Below are positions 1 through 9,138 of a stretch of DNA of 43,548 nucleotides, piece after piece (position 1 is the first letter of the stretch; each line of letters starts with the position of its first letter). Under the pieces are notes generated by a model, which saw only the letters and a list, made by a program, of their open reading frames with translations, was not told where the DNA came from and ran no database searches. Both the position numbers and the translations under genes were made by a program. Source of the DNA: a bacterium (GTDB lineage Bacteria > Zixibacteria > MSB-5A5 > WJJR01); contig DATMBC010000021.1 of the NCBI GenBank assembly GCA_035559435.1, positions 1-43,548 on the forward strand. Reading direction: 5' to 3'.

Positions 1-1191
1 CGACAACGGCGGATGTTTGCCGCCGGGCTCCTCCGGGAAGAATTTCTGCACCGTGGTGAAGACAATTCCGCCGGATGACACCTGGAGGAGCCGCCGCAGG
101 TGCTCGCGGCTGTCCGCCTGCTGCGGGTCCTGCCGCAACAGGTCGCCGCAGCGCGCGAACGTGCCGAAGAGCTGGTCGTCGAGATCGTTGCGGTCGGTGA
201 TCACCACGATGGTCGGGTTTTCCATCTCCGGATGGAGGACAATCCGGCCGGCGAAGAAGGCCATGGTCAGACTCTTGCCCGAACCCTGCGTGTGCCAGAT
301 GACGCCGGCGCGACGGTCCCCGGAGGGGCGCGTGGCGGCCACGGTCGTTTCGACCGCCTTGTTGACCGCGTGGTATTGGTGGTAGCCGGCCATCTTCTTG
401 GTGTGCGTTCCCGACTTTTCCTTCTCGAAGACGATGAAGTAACGCAGCAAGTCGAGGAACCGGCGTTGATCGAAGACCCCCTTGACCAGCACTTCCAGTT
501 GGGGCAGGGCGGGACTGGCCAGTTCCGTGCCGTCGATCGTGCGCCAGGGCATGAAGCGGGACCGGTCGGATGTGAGCGTGCCGACCCGCGCTGCCAGGCC
601 ATCGGAGATGATCAGGCCGTCGTTGTGCACAAACAGCGACGGTATCTGTTCCTTGTAAGTCTGGAATTGGTTGTACGCGGTCCAGATGTCGGCTTTTTCG
701 TCGGCCGGGTTTTTCAATTCGATCACCGCCAGCGGCAGGCCGTTGATGAAGACGACGACATCGGGGCGGCGGTTGTGTTTGTTTTCGACCACGGTGAACT
801 GGTTGACCGCCAACCAGTCGTTTTCCTCCGGATCGTCAAAGGCGATCAGGCGCGCCTGGGCCCCGGCAATCGAGCCGTCGTCGCGGCGGAACTCGACAGT
901 GACTCCGTTGACCAGCCCGTTGTGAAAAAGACGGTTGCGCTCGGTGAGCGTGCCGGCGGTGATGCGCGTGATCTTTCGATAGGCGTCTTCCAACGCCTCG
1001 GCGGGGAGATCGGCGTTCAACCGGGCGAGGGCGTCGCGGAGACGGGCTTCGAGGATGACTTCGCCGAAGTCCTGTCGCTCCGCCGCCAGTTCGCCCGGGG
1101 CGATGTCGGGGCCGAAGGCCGTGAGATACCCCAACTGCTCCAGCCAGGACAGGGTGGCTTCTTCGACGGTGGATTCGGTGAGAGGGGCCAT
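1..1191 (-). CDS. hsdR: Type I restriction enzyme R subunit HsdR, N-terminal part (runs off the window)
   Basis: ATP-dependent translocase/endonuclease subunit of a type I restriction-modification complex. The reading frame is open from ATG at 1191 to base 1 (397 codons, no stop), so the C-terminal part lies outside the window; this is not a biological truncation. It begins [20 protein letters not shown], typical of HsdR. The nuclease core is visible as RPD (residues 142-144) followed by VIELKN (E158, K160), the PD-(D/E)XK signature. The SF2 motor follows: Walker A HTQGSGKS (300-307) and motif Ia VVITDRNDL (329-337). It is the last gene of the minus-strand hsd operon, 92 bp after the AlbA-like gene, across a spacer holding three 10-bp tandem repeats. 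The family is certain; complete function cannot be judged without the rest. Confidence 0.95.
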   Translation of the reverse strand, partial: MAPLTESTVEEATLSWLEQLGYLTAFGPDIAPGELAAERQDFGEVILEARLRDALARLNADLPAEALEDAYRKITRITAGTLTERNRLFHNGLVNGVTVEFRRDDGSIAGAQARLIAFDDPEENDWLAVNQFTVVENKHNRRPDVVVFINGLPLAVIELKNPADEKADIWTAYNQFQTYKEQIPSLFVHNDGLIISDGLAARVGTLTSDRSRFMPWRTIDGTELASPALPQLEVLVKGVFDQRRFLDLLRYFIVFEKEKSGTHTKKMAGYHQYHAVNKAVETTVAATRPSGDRRAGVIWHTQGSGKSLTMAFFAGRIVLHPEMENPTIVVITDRNDLDDQLFGTFARCGDLLRQDPQQADSREHLRRLLQVSSGGIVFTTVQKFFPEEPGGKHPPLS

Positions 1192-1243
1192 AATCGCGTT
1201 TCTTTAGGTTAGGGCTGTCTTGAACTGGTCCGGAATGAGCCGT

Positions 1244-1273
1244 GAATTAGCCAGAATTAGCCAGAATTAGCCA
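1244..1273. repeat. Three perfect 10-bp tandem repeats between the AlbA-like gene and hsdR
   Basis: The unit GAATTAGCCA occurs three times without interruption at 1244-1253, 1254-1263 and 1264-1273. It lies 10 bp beyond the AlbA-like stop codon and about 50 bp before the hsdR start. The array is too short for CRISPR. It could be a regulator binding site or a slippage-prone spacer; the sequence does not say which. Confidence 0.85.
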
Positions 1274-1283
1274 ACCCGTTGAT

Positions 1284-2681
1284 TCACAATCTGTTCCATT
1301 TGGCGCCACGACCATGCCCTGAAGGAATCGCAAGCCCAAGAGTTCTCAAAGTAGCCAAGTCCTCTCTCACTTGTCTCTCACTGGCCTCTGAGCCCAACTG
1401 AACCAAGATGTCTCGCAGTGCTAATCCGCCACCGGAACGATCCAGCAGTATCAAAATCATCTGCTGACGTGATGTGACTTCACGCCCCACGCGCCTTGGA
1501 GGGAGGTAGCGGCTGGGGCGGAACCGCACGGTTACACAACCAGCCGAATCCTCGATTTCAGGCACGGGCAACCCCGCCTCCTGAGTCACTTCCACCATCT
1601 TAAGCGTCCCGCGCCCCCATGATTCGATGATGCCGCGCCGGAAGAGTACGCCTGCGATAAGCGGGTTCCAAGGAAGCGATTCGTGTGGTTGGAACAACGC
1701 CTGAGCCGTCAAGCCAAAGTGCAGGGTCCCGGACGAAGTAACTTCTAGTCGGTCGTCGTAAACCGCGACGGCCACGGACCCGCCGCCGATTGAGTAGTCA
1801 CGGTGGCAAAACGCATTCGCGAGTGCTTCTCGGAGTGCAAGCGGAGGATAGAGTGGATCATCTTCACGCTCGAACAGGCCAGGAAGAACACGGCCTGCGA
1901 TAGGGAGGTTCAGACGCAGAAACCTCTCGGCGTGGCGGAGGAGCGAGAAGATGTTACCGTGGAACTGCCGATTGTCGATAAATTCTGTTCGATCAGTTCC
2001 GCGAAAACGAGCCACGCGCAGCAGGCATTGCGGGAACTCCGCCTCGAGATGTTCCGGGCGTCCAAATAGAACCACGCTGGCGCGGGACAGAACACCGTCG
2101 CGCATCAATCCAAAGCCACGTAACGACTGTTCAATGTCGCGCGAACCAGGATCTTCCGCACGCCCTCGACGAATTGCCTCATCAAGAGTCCGCCAAAGCT
2201 CGTCGGTGTCAAGGTCAGATGGGTTCCACCCGGTTGCTGGCTGATTCTCCCATCGCTGTTCCCCGTGGAGCCGTTCGAACAGCATTCTATTGTATTCGTC
2301 GCGCGACATCTGGAGACTTGTGTTTCCAACACGACGGTAGGCCACACCCTTATAGGAGTATGGGCGGGCCTGGCCTTGCGTAACCGAGGCAACGATGACT
2401 TCCCTGCCATCACCTACGGGAACACGATCAATCGTGGGAAACACCGGGGGATCAATCAATCTAGCTTCCTGCGCCAAGTCCTCAAACGTGCTGTCACTGA
2501 CTTGTTGACCAAGCACTCGGCGATCCGAAGACACCCCGAATAGTACGCGACCGCCTCGGTGATTCAACATCGCGCACAGAGCTCTCGCTGCTTCACGACG
2601 TTCACCGGTGGTAGCTTTGAATTCGAGCGTTTCGGATTCACCATCTGCTACCCAAGTTCCCAGAAGTTTCGCATCGATCAT
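1284..2681 (-). CDS. AlbA_2/Schlafen-type ATP-binding protein with winged-helix C-terminus
   Basis: Predicted regulator or accessory defence protein of the divergent AAA-4 (AlbA_2) family, 465 residues. The AlbA_2 domain spans about residues 1-125, with ESETLEFKAT near the start, NHRGGRVLFGV and the conserved YRRVGNTSLQMSRDEY. A central GHKL-like C-terminal module (about 250-390) contains REALANAFCHRDY and IESWGRGTLKM. The last 70 residues resemble a winged helix (REVTSRQQMILILL). An upstream TTG at 2696 would add five residues, but ATG at 2681 follows a GGGGGA stretch at a reasonable distance and is preferred. It lies between the GIY-YIG gene (37 to 52 bp away) and hsdR. Such genes are frequent inside type I RM loci; whether this one controls the operon or acts on its own is not known. 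Confidence 0.85.
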   Translation of the reverse strand: MIDAKLLGTWVADGESETLEFKATTGERREAARALCAMLNHRGGRVLFGVSSDRRVLGQQVSDSTFEDLAQEARLIDPPVFPTIDRVPVGDGREVIVASVTQGQARPYSYKGVAYRRVGNTSLQMSRDEYNRMLFERLHGEQRWENQPATGWNPSDLDTDELWRTLDEAIRRGRAEDPGSRDIEQSLRGFGLMRDGVLSRASVVLFGRPEHLEAEFPQCLLRVARFRGTDRTEFIDNRQFHGNIFSLLRHAERFLRLNLPIAGRVLPGLFEREDDPLYPPLALREALANAFCHRDYSIGGGSVAVAVYDDRLEVTSSGTLHFGLTAQALFQPHESLPWNPLIAGVLFRRGIIESWGRGTLKMVEVTQEAGLPVPEIEDSAGCVTVRFRPSRYLPPRRVGREVTSRQQMILILLDRSGGGLALRDILVQLGSEASERQVREDLATLRTLGLAIPSGHGRGAKWNRL

Positions 2682-2733
2682 TCTTAAGTCCCCCAAGGCG
2701 TCGTTGCCGACTCACGGAGTCTGGCTCGCTCGG

Positions 2734-3258
2734 TCAGGTTGCCTCCCTCAATTCCGACACGATCCTGGCGATCCGGTCGACCTTGGTTTCCATATCTCCT
2801 TCAGCCTCTTGGTGCGGCACTTGGAAGACCTGGATTGCACCCGCGAAGGCTCCCGATTGCTTGTTGAACCCCGGGTTGATGATGGCAATCGATACGGCCT
2901 CAAGTTGGGCGAGGGCTTCTTTGACACCGCATCGTCCAGACGCGCTGTCTCGCCCAAACCATGAGAACCGGTCCCACCTCCCTGCCAGAGGACCTTTACG
3001 ATGCTTCTTGAGTCGAGCGAACAAAGTGCGCTTTGTTCCCAAGCCGGCTTCGCCAATGTAGAGCAGTTTTCCGTCTCCGTATAGGCAGTACACGCCAACG
3101 AAGTTACGGAAATCCCCAGCCTTTCCACGCTCAGCCGAACTCGGAGCGCCCCGCCTGGCAAGCGGCGTCTTTTCACGTCCCAGTAATTGACCTGCGCGCT
3201 TCTGTCTTCCCCAGAAAACGTGTCGCTCCGACCAGTACAGGCCATAGTGAGTGATCAT
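2734..3258 (-). CDS. GIY-YIG nuclease-like protein inside the hsd operon
   Basis: Small predicted endonuclease, 174 residues. The GIY-YIG core is seen as [19 protein letters not shown] (about residues 54-72). It is followed by a basic helix, [10 protein letters not shown], where the family keeps its catalytic arginine, and by [16 protein letters not shown], which supplies the conserved Glu and Asn. The first 50 residues are basic and may bind DNA. Its ATG overlaps the hsdS stop codon by four bases (ATGA), so the two are very likely translationally coupled. A GIY-YIG gene between hsdS and hsdR is not part of the standard type I set. It may be an independent defence nuclease. The fold assignment is confident, the target unknown. 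Confidence 0.82.
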   Translation of the reverse strand: MITHYGLYWSERHVFWGRQKRAGQLLGREKTPLARRGAPSSAERGKAGDFRNFVGVYCLYGDGKLLYIGEAGLGTKRTLFARLKKHRKGPLAGRWDRFSWFGRDSASGRCGVKEALAQLEAVSIAIINPGFNKQSGAFAGAIQVFQVPHQEAEGDMETKVDRIARIVSELREAT

Positions 3259-4508
3259 CTCGCCTCCGTAATGAACCGCTCCGCATCCTTCAGCCGAATC
3301 TCCCCCGAGATCAACTTCGGCAGCAGCGCGTCGCGCAGGGCCGCTAGTGTGCGGGATTCATGCTCATGCTCGACGACCTTCAGATACAGAGGTCGTGACA
3401 GGCGATCGAAGACGTGCATGATGGGGGCAGTCGGCGCGACGATTCGAATCGGCCGGAAGTTGGACTTGCTGATCTCCAAGAACGTCGAGCCGTTGGCATG
3501 ACTCACAATCTCATCGTGGGAAACGCTTGCCCATCGCAGCAGGAAGAGGTTCGAAGTGCCGGGACGCGGCTTCATAGCGATGAAGCCCTGATTGACTGCA
3601 ACTGGTACTTCGGCGATTGCCAGGTAGCCGATGGGCGCGCGCGAGGAAAGGAGAACGGTTCCTTTTGGCAGCAATCCGGAACTGATTTGCGTTAGTCCGG
3701 CGTCTGTGATCTTGCGCTCGGTGTCGAGCAGAACAGGCAACGGAAGCCCTGATAGATCCTTCGGTGTAACCCAGTGATGCGTACCGTCCTCCCAGTACTC
3801 GGCTCGCTCGGTTTTCGGTGTGCTCCCACCGACAATCTCTGCCAGTTCACCGATGGACCTCACCTCCCACCCCTTCGGGATCTCGCCGAGCTCCGAATCC
3901 ACGAAGGAACCGGGGAAAAGGTCGGCGATGTGGCGGGGGAGGCCGGGGTCACGGCCTTCGGTTTTGGCGCGGACGGGGTCGAAGTCCACAAACCAGGACT
4001 TGAAGAGCGCCCGTGCCATCGCCTCCAGCGTCTCGCTCATCCGCCGGTTCAACTCGATCTTGTCGTCCAGCGTGCCGAGGATGTGGGCGATGGCGCGTTG
4101 TTCGATGAGTGGGGGGTATGCGACCTCAAGTGTACGTGCATCACCTTGCGATATAAACGGCTGTGCCGAACCGCGCTTTGGCCAAACCGCGGGGTCCCGC
4201 GTCAACCAGTAGAGGAACTCGGTGTCTACGTCTGCGTGGGTTGCCCAAAACCGAAGCGTGTTCTTGATGCACGACCACTTGCCCTTCGCGAGCCAAGTCC
4301 TTCCGCATTCGGCCCCGATTGCACTGAGGACTACGCCTACGCGTTCAAAGTCGGCATACGAGAGAAGACCGTCCGGACCAGAAGCACTGTAAGCACGAAA
4401 TCCAGTCTCCACGTAGGAAGCTTTCGTCACGGAGGTGTCTCCCCAGTTGACGTCCGCGACCTCGCCCAGAGATGCCCGGGTCCAGTATGCTGGCCACTCA
4501 CACGCCAT
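3255..4508 (-). CDS. hsdS: Type I restriction-modification specificity subunit HsdS
   Basis: DNA-recognition subunit, 417 residues. It has two target-recognition domains of the Methylase_S type: about residues 5-150, ending in the conserved helix [25 protein letters not shown] (positions near 4100-4030), and about 205-400, starting [40 protein letters not shown] links the halves, as in many HsdS proteins. Full length for the family. The start ATG (4508) lies seven bases after AAGGAG and overlaps the end of the preceding PD-(D/E)XK-like gene by 11 bp; the downstream GIY-YIG gene overlaps by four. It would assemble with HsdM (M2S) and HsdR. The target sequence cannot be read from the protein alone. 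Confidence 0.95.
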   Translation of the reverse strand: MACEWPAYWTRASLGEVADVNWGDTSVTKASYVETGFRAYSASGPDGLLSYADFERVGVVLSAIGAECGRTWLAKGKWSCIKNTLRFWATHADVDTEFLYWLTRDPAVWPKRGSAQPFISQGDARTLEVAYPPLIEQRAIAHILGTLDDKIELNRRMSETLEAMARALFKSWFVDFDPVRAKTEGRDPGLPRHIADLFPGSFVDSELGEIPKGWEVRSIGELAEIVGGSTPKTERAEYWEDGTHHWVTPKDLSGLPLPVLLDTERKITDAGLTQISSGLLPKGTVLLSSRAPIGYLAIAEVPVAVNQGFIAMKPRPGTSNLFLLRWASVSHDEIVSHANGSTFLEISKSNFRPIRIVAPTAPIMHVFDRLSRPLYLKVVEHEHESRTLAALRDALLPKLISGEIRLKDAERFITEAR

Positions 4509-5016
4509 ACCTCAGCTCCTTCAACCTGGTCCAGATTCCTGCTGCAACCTTTTTGCCATTCTTGAAGCATTGAACCTTGCTGAGGCGCATTCTTCGGAGA
4601 TCAAGTACCAGAAGAAGTCCAATCTCATAGCGAAAAAGCGTACCGGTGAACTCCTTTAATTTGTTACAGTCCCATTCATGAGGTTGCCTTGAACTCGACT
4701 TCTTTGTTTCAATCACGAGGACGTTTTTGCTGTCGCGACCTCGTTCATGAACAACTATATCTGGATACACGGATCGCACGCCTAGATCATTCGATGTTGT
4801 GGGCTCACCATGGTTTCTCAAGCGCTTAACCTCACTCCCATGGCGGTTGTACTCACAATCCACCTTGAATTCTGGGAAATACGCCTGCAAGTGCTCAGCC
4901 AGTTTGTGTGTAATGGAGCGCTCACTTGACTCTCTCACCAGCAGGTCACTTTCACACTTGAAGAACGCATTCAGTGCCAAGTGCACCCTCCGAAAAAGTT
5001 CAGATTCATCCGCCAT
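4498..5016 (-). CDS. Putative PD-(D/E)XK nuclease-superfamily protein between hsdM and hsdS
   Basis: Predicted small nuclease-fold protein, 172 residues from ATG 5016. [10 protein letters not shown] followed by [11 protein letters not shown] reads as a D...ExK active-site pair on a beta-strand core. Upstream, [15 protein letters not shown] and VDCEYNRHG are conserved-looking helix and strand elements. An in-frame TTG at 5022 is possible, but AAGGAG lies seven bases before the ATG and only one before the TTG, so the ATG is preferred. It overlaps the hsdM end by 11 bp and the hsdS start by 11 bp. The stretch around its stop codon nearly duplicates the one around the hsdM stop. The family is familiar from RM neighbourhoods as an uncharacterised protein; the role (accessory nuclease or fold-only partner) is inference. 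Confidence 0.72.
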   Translation of the reverse strand: MADESELFRRVHLALNAFFKCESDLLVRESSERSITHKLAEHLQAYFPEFKVDCEYNRHGSEVKRLRNHGEPTTSNDLGVRSVYPDIVVHERGRDSKNVLVIETKKSSSRQPHEWDCNKLKEFTGTLFRYEIGLLLVLDLRRMRLSKVQCFKNGKKVAAGIWTRLKELRYGV

Positions 5017-6604
5017 ACCCAAGCTCCTTCAGGTTGGCGGCGATCGCGGCATCGAGCTTCGCGGCCTCGGCCTGCTGCTCGCGCAGTGTTGCGGTGAGCC
5101 GCTTCATCTTCCCCTCGAACGGCTCGCCGTCGTCCTCGACCGCTTCCGCGCCGACGTAGCGTCCGGGGGGGAGGACGTGGCCGTGTTTGCGGATGTCGTC
5201 CAGAGTTACAGATTTGCAGAAGCCGGGGACGTCCGCGTAGCCCCCACCCTCACCCTCCCCCGCAAGCGGGGGAGGGGATGAAATGGAGTCACCGCGCCAG
5301 GCGTGGTAGGTCCCGGCGATCTTGGCGATATCGGCGTCGGTCAATTCACGATGGACGCGATCGATTAATGTGCCCATTTTGCGCGCATCGATGAACAACA
5401 CCGAGCCGCGACGGTCGCGGAAGCGGCCGTTCTTTTTGTCGCGCGCGAGAAACCAGAGGCAGACGGGAATCTGGGTTGAATAGAACAACTGGCCGGGGAG
5501 GGCAACCATGCAGTCGACCAGATCGGCCTCAATGATATTTCTGCGGATTTCGCCCTCGCCGGACTGGTTGGATGACATCGAGCCATTGGCCAGCACAAAT
5601 CCCGCCAGCCCGGTCGGCGCCAAATGATGGATAAAATGCTGCACCCAGGCGAAGTTGGCGTTGCCCGCCGGCGGGACGCCGTACTTCCAGCGCTTGTCGG
5701 TCTTCAGGAGGTCGCCGCGCCAGTCGCTGTCGTTGAACGGCGGATTGGCCAGGACATAGTCGGCTTTGAGGTCGGGGTGCAGGTCGTTGTGAAAGGTGTC
5801 GCCGTGGGCGATCTGGGCGTCGATGCCGCGGATCGCCAGATTCATCTTGGCCAGACGCCAGGTCGTGTAGTTTGACTCCTGACCGTAGATTGAGATGTCG
5901 CCGATCTTGCCCGAGTGGGCTTCGATGAACTTCTCGCTGGACACGAACATCCCGCCGGAGCCGCAGCAAGGGTCATACACGCGTCCCTTGTAGGGCGCGA
6001 GCATTTCGACCAGCACGCGCACCACACGGGAGGGTGTATAGAATTGTCCGCCCTTCTTCCCCTCGGCGGAGGCAAACTGCGCGAGGAAGTACTCGTAGAC
6101 CCGACCGAGCACATCTTTCGCCCGGTCCTCCGGGGCTCCGAGGCCGATGTCGCTGACCAGGTTGATGAGTTGGCCCAGCCGCTCTTTGTCGAGGCCGGGA
6201 CGGGCATAATCCTTGGGCAGAACACCCTTGAGCGAGGGATTGTCGCGCTCGATGGCGGTCATCGCGTCGTCGACGATCCGGCCAATCGACGGTTGTGGAG
6301 CATTGGCCTTCAGATTCGACCAGCGCGCCTCTTTGGGCACCCAGAAGATGTTGTCGGCCCGGTACTCATCGCGATCTTCGGGGTCGGCGCCCTTACTTCT
6401 CTGGGCCGTCAATTCGGCATGTTTGGCCTCGAAGGCGTCGGAGATGTACTTGAGGAAGATCAGCCCGAGGACGACATGCTTGTACTCGGCGGCGTCCATG
6501 TTGCCGCGGAGGGCATCGGCCATCTGCCAGAGTTTGGCTTCGAATCCGAGGTTGGCGGTGTGATTGTTGCGGGTGGTACGGGTCGAACGGGCGCGAGGGG
6601 GCAT
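5006..6604 (-). CDS. hsdM: Type I restriction-modification methyltransferase subunit HsdM, with an in-frame palindromic repeat
   Basis: N6-adenine DNA methyltransferase subunit, 532 residues. The N-terminal helical domain has [17 protein letters not shown] and [17 protein letters not shown]. AdoMet motif I is [10 protein letters not shown] (usually DPACGSGGMF) and the catalytic motif IV is NPPFNDSDW. The C-terminus is rich in charged helices that contact HsdS. The ATG at 6604 has GAGG eight bases upstream. First gene of the minus-strand operon. Unusual: between TYHAWRGD and [13 protein letters not shown] lies a glycine/proline-rich insert ([16 protein letters not shown]) encoded by an 11-bp perfect stem with a 2-nt loop at 5253-5276. 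It looks like a repeat element that landed in a variable linker without breaking the frame. The enzyme is probably functional. Confidence 0.95.
   Translation of the reverse strand: MPPRARSTRTTRNNHTANLGFEAKLWQMADALRGNMDAAEYKHVVLGLIFLKYISDAFEAKHAELTAQRSKGADPEDRDEYRADNIFWVPKEARWSNLKANAPQPSIGRIVDDAMTAIERDNPSLKGVLPKDYARPGLDKERLGQLINLVSDIGLGAPEDRAKDVLGRVYEYFLAQFASAEGKKGGQFYTPSRVVRVLVEMLAPYKGRVYDPCCGSGGMFVSSEKFIEAHSGKIGDISIYGQESNYTTWRLAKMNLAIRGIDAQIAHGDTFHNDLHPDLKADYVLANPPFNDSDWRGDLLKTDKRWKYGVPPAGNANFAWVQHFIHHLAPTGLAGFVLANGSMSSNQSGEGEIRRNIIEADLVDCMVALPGQLFYSTQIPVCLWFLARDKKNGRFRDRRGSVLFIDARKMGTLIDRVHRELTDADIAKIAGTYHAWRGDSISSPPPLAGEGEGGGYADVPGFCKSVTLDDIRKHGHVLPPGRYVGAEAVEDDGEPFEGKMKRLTATLREQQAEAAKLDAAIAANLKELGYGG
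5253..5276. repeat. Palindromic repeat inserted in frame in hsdM
   Basis: A perfect 11-bp inverted repeat (arms 5253-5263 and 5266-5276, loop AA) with a CCCTCCCC arm lies inside hsdM. It is translated on the minus strand as part of [12 protein letters not shown]. Closely similar palindromes occur in spacers near 10645, 29122, 43094, 43228 and 43359. This is the only copy in the window that lies inside a gene. Confidence 0.8.
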
Positions 6605-6755
6605 CGCAGATTACCTCGAAACGTGACGATGGAGCCGGGCGGCTTGCACATCTTGCACCGGAGCCCGGATCATGACTATCTCAGCGAATTATACTGCTGA
6701 GACAAGTCACGATCAAGAGGCGCTCCCGGGGACGAACCAGGACGCTATACCGGAC

Positions 6756-8360
6756 TCACTTCGCTTGTGGCAGGCCGGAGGCGGCGAGGGCGGCTTCTTT
6801 GTCGGCGATGGCGGCGGTGTGGGCCGGCGTGCGGTGGTGTTCGCCGTTGAGGTAGGCGTAGGGGTCATGGTGGACCGCTTCCCGCGGGAGCCAGTCCCAG
6901 AAGTGGCCGAGGTCGCGCTGCATGTGGCGCCAGTAGAAGCCGGGCAGGTCGGTGGATTCCTGCTCGAAGTAGGCGCGGAAACCGTGGTCAAAGTCGAGCT
7001 GGGCGCGGACCTTGCTGTAGTACTTGACCCGTCCCGACAACTCGGTGGAGAGCGCGCGCACCAGGTTCATCGCGCCGGGGATCGAGGCGCCGTTGGCCCA
7101 GAGACGACGCGCCATCATCGGCCGCGAGCAGGCGTAGGCGGTCAGGTCGATGATGTGGTCATAGAAGGCCGACCAGCCGTAGTTCTTCACGCGCACGTTC
7201 ATCGCGTGGTTGTTGTTGAGGAAATGGAACGGAAACGGGAGGACGCGTCCGGCGCGCTGGTATTCGAGGTTGAGATGGGCGGCCTTGCCGAAGGCGGTCA
7301 GAAGCGAGAAGGCGGGGAAGGCGCCCGGGGCCCGGTCGAGGAAGCGCTTGGTCAGCTCGAAGGGATCGGCGCCCTCATCGGAGTCGAGGCCGAAGACGAA
7401 ATTGGTCTGCACATAGGGGATGTGTCGCATGATCATGTTCACCTGGTCGGCGACCCGTTCGACTTTTTCCATCCCCTTGTTGGCGCCGGTTTTGGATTTG
7501 CCGCCCAGTTCATACCAGGACTCGATGCCGGGCAACACGGCGCGGAATCCGTTTCGCTTGAGCCGTTTGACATGCGACTCGCTGAGAAGCGAGAGACTGC
7601 TTTCGGCGATGAAGTCGATTCTCCCCTCGGGGACCACTTCCTCGATGGCGTCCATGCATTCATCGAAACGCACGCCGAAATTGGGATCATGCCAGCCGAC
7701 CCGCGGCCGCTTGAACTTGGTCAGGAGGAAGCGCAGGTCCTCCTTCATCACATCGAAGCCCAGTTGCTGGAAGGGGACGGCGGCGTCTATGCAGAAGCTG
7801 CAGGTGTAGGGACAGCCGACGCTGGAGATCATCGGCACGATCTTGATGAAGGGCGCTTTTTTCAGCGTGGCGTCGATGAACTTCCAGCGTTCGCGCACAC
7901 CGGGCAGCGCGACCGGCTGGCGCGGCGCGCCGATGAGGCGTCCTTCGGGACGCTGCGGCGCGGGATCGCGCAGCAGTTCGGCGATCACCTGCTTGTCGGT
8001 GAAGCCGGTGACATAGTCGAAATACTTGAGCGCATCTTCAGGGTAGCACCGGGCATGCGGCCCGCCGAGCACCGTGACGGCGCCGCGCGACTGGAAGAGG
8101 CGCGAGAGCGCATACGACAATTGCGCCGATTGGGTGAAGGCGCCGATGAAGATGACGTCGAGTTTGTCGGGGAGTTCGTCGAGAAGGTTCTCAAATCCGG
8201 TGTAGCAAACCAGTGTGACATCATGGCCCATCTGCTCGCACCAGCAGCCGATGGCCTGCGGCATGATGCTGGCGAAGTTGGCGTTCATCACCCGGGCCCA
8301 GAGGCCGGGGTTGGGATTTTTCGCGACCAGGTCGATGATGCCGATTTGCAGCTTACGCAC
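6756..8360 (-). CDS. B12-binding radical SAM protein
   Basis: Predicted radical S-adenosylmethionine enzyme, 534 residues. A cobalamin-binding-like N-terminal domain (about 1-125) includes FASIMPQAIGCWCEQMGHDV and VTVLGGPHARCYPED. The radical SAM core follows with the cluster motif CPYTCSFC (CxxxCxxC) in SSVGCPYTCSFCIDAAVPF, then a long C-terminal region with many aromatic residues. The start is GTG at 8360, chosen because MRKLQIGIIDLVAKN leads directly into the first strand. It stands alone, 150 bp downstream of the hsdM start and with a 497-bp spacer upstream. Substrate unknown. Related proteins act in methylation or modification of lipids and natural products, but nothing here decides among them. 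Confidence 0.85.
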   Translation of the reverse strand: MRKLQIGIIDLVAKNPNPGLWARVMNANFASIMPQAIGCWCEQMGHDVTLVCYTGFENLLDELPDKLDVIFIGAFTQSAQLSYALSRLFQSRGAVTVLGGPHARCYPEDALKYFDYVTGFTDKQVIAELLRDPAPQRPEGRLIGAPRQPVALPGVRERWKFIDATLKKAPFIKIVPMISSVGCPYTCSFCIDAAVPFQQLGFDVMKEDLRFLLTKFKRPRVGWHDPNFGVRFDECMDAIEEVVPEGRIDFIAESSLSLLSESHVKRLKRNGFRAVLPGIESWYELGGKSKTGANKGMEKVERVADQVNMIMRHIPYVQTNFVFGLDSDEGADPFELTKRFLDRAPGAFPAFSLLTAFGKAAHLNLEYQRAGRVLPFPFHFLNNNHAMNVRVKNYGWSAFYDHIIDLTAYACSRPMMARRLWANGASIPGAMNLVRALSTELSGRVKYYSKVRAQLDFDHGFRAYFEQESTDLPGFYWRHMQRDLGHFWDWLPREAVHHDPYAYLNGEHHRTPAHTAAIADKEAALAASGLPQAK

Positions 8361-8857
8361 GGTGAGTCACCATCCACGACTCCTTCGCCCCGGCCGCGTC
8401 GGGTCGGGTGACTTGCACTCTTCGCTTGCGAATGCGTGTGATCCCGCGGCGCGGCGCCGACGGGAGGTCCGGGTGGCGATCAGAGTTGACCGGGCGACGC
8501 CACGGCGACAGAGAGATGGTACACACCAGGTCGCCGGGAGACTACCGATTTCGTCCCGGCCGCCGTCCTCCGGTCAGAGGTGTCGCTTGTTCGCGCGGGT
8601 CCAGCGATGGGGCGTCCGGGCGGCGATGGCATAAGGCGTTGTGCGGCTCGATCTTACGTATCCAATGCGAAAAAAGGAGTGAACAATTCCGGAAATATGC
8701 CGTATTATAGCATTAGAACGAAGCCACTGACTTTCTCAGATTGACCGCACGGTTCATATCCGACGGCACTCGCAGGAAAGATCGATTGGTTTCACCGGCC
8801 GTCGGGGCCAACGGACCGTGGGTGCCGTTTCACCCACAGAAGAACAAAGGAAGTGTC
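8361..8857. other. Spacer with the cold-shock gene leader
   Basis: No convincing gene in 497 bp. The right half turns AT-rich. TATTAT at 8703-8708 could be a -10 box, with GTGAAC at 8679-8684 as a poor -35 at 18-bp spacing. That would give the cold-shock mRNA a leader of about 140 nt, typical of csp genes. A hairpin with 7-bp arms (GTGGGTG/CACCCAC, 8818-8837) lies 20 bp before the start codon. The left half should hold the promoter of the minus-strand radical SAM gene, but I see no clear boxes. Confidence 0.45.
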
Positions 8858-9058
8858 ATGGCGCAAGGAACCGTCAAGTGGTTCAACGATGCCAAGGGTT
8901 ACGGCTTTATCTCTCAGGAGGGTGGCAAGGATGTCTTCGTGCATCATCAAGCCATCCAGGCCGAGGGATTCCGCAGCCTGGCTGAAGGCGACCGTGTGGA
9001 GTTCGAGGTTGTGCAGGGCCCGAAGGGTCCGCAGGCCGCGAACGTTCGCAAGCTCTAA
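8858..9058 (+). CDS. csp: Cold-shock domain protein (CspA family)
   Basis: Single-stranded nucleic acid binding protein and RNA chaperone, 66 residues, the normal size. RNP1 is KGYGFIS (13-19) and RNP2 is DVFVHH; the N-terminus [14 protein letters not shown] is canonical. ATG 8858 is preceded by AAAGGAAG. A leader of about 140 nt with a hairpin just upstream of the ribosome-binding site suggests post-transcriptional control, as in other csp genes. It ends 20 bp before a strong hairpin terminator and faces an RRM protein on the other strand. Which paralogue it is (cold-induced or constitutive) cannot be told. Confidence 0.97.
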   Translation: MAQGTVKWFNDAKGYGFISQEGGKDVFVHHQAIQAEGFRSLAEGDRVEFEVVQGPKGPQAANVRKL

Positions 9059-9077
9059 TCGCTGCATCTGCCAACAC

Positions 9078-9112
9078 AAACCCCCGGTGGGCATGGCCCG
9101 CCGGGGGTTTTT
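9078..9112. terminator. Bidirectional intrinsic terminator between csp and the RRM gene
   Basis: A 15-bp stem with one G-U pair (arms 9078-9092 and 9096-9110) and a 3-nt loop, with T-run TTTTT on the plus strand and an A-run before the stem that serves as a T-run on the minus strand. It lies between two converging genes and should stop transcription both ways. Confidence 0.9.
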
Positions 9113-9138
9113 CATTGTCCACGGTTCCGATCTGCGGC

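Noticed and set aside
100-1212. Plus-strand frame over the hsdR region
   Set aside because: The minus strand encodes a clear HsdR with nuclease and Walker motifs; the plus frame is its shadow.
1244-1273. Possible CRISPR array
   Set aside because: The repeat units are 10 bp and contiguous, with no spacers; no cas genes are present in the window.
6672-8411. Long plus-strand frame opposite the radical SAM gene
   Set aside because: Antisense artefact of composition; the minus frame has the CxxxCxxC motif and a recognisable fold.
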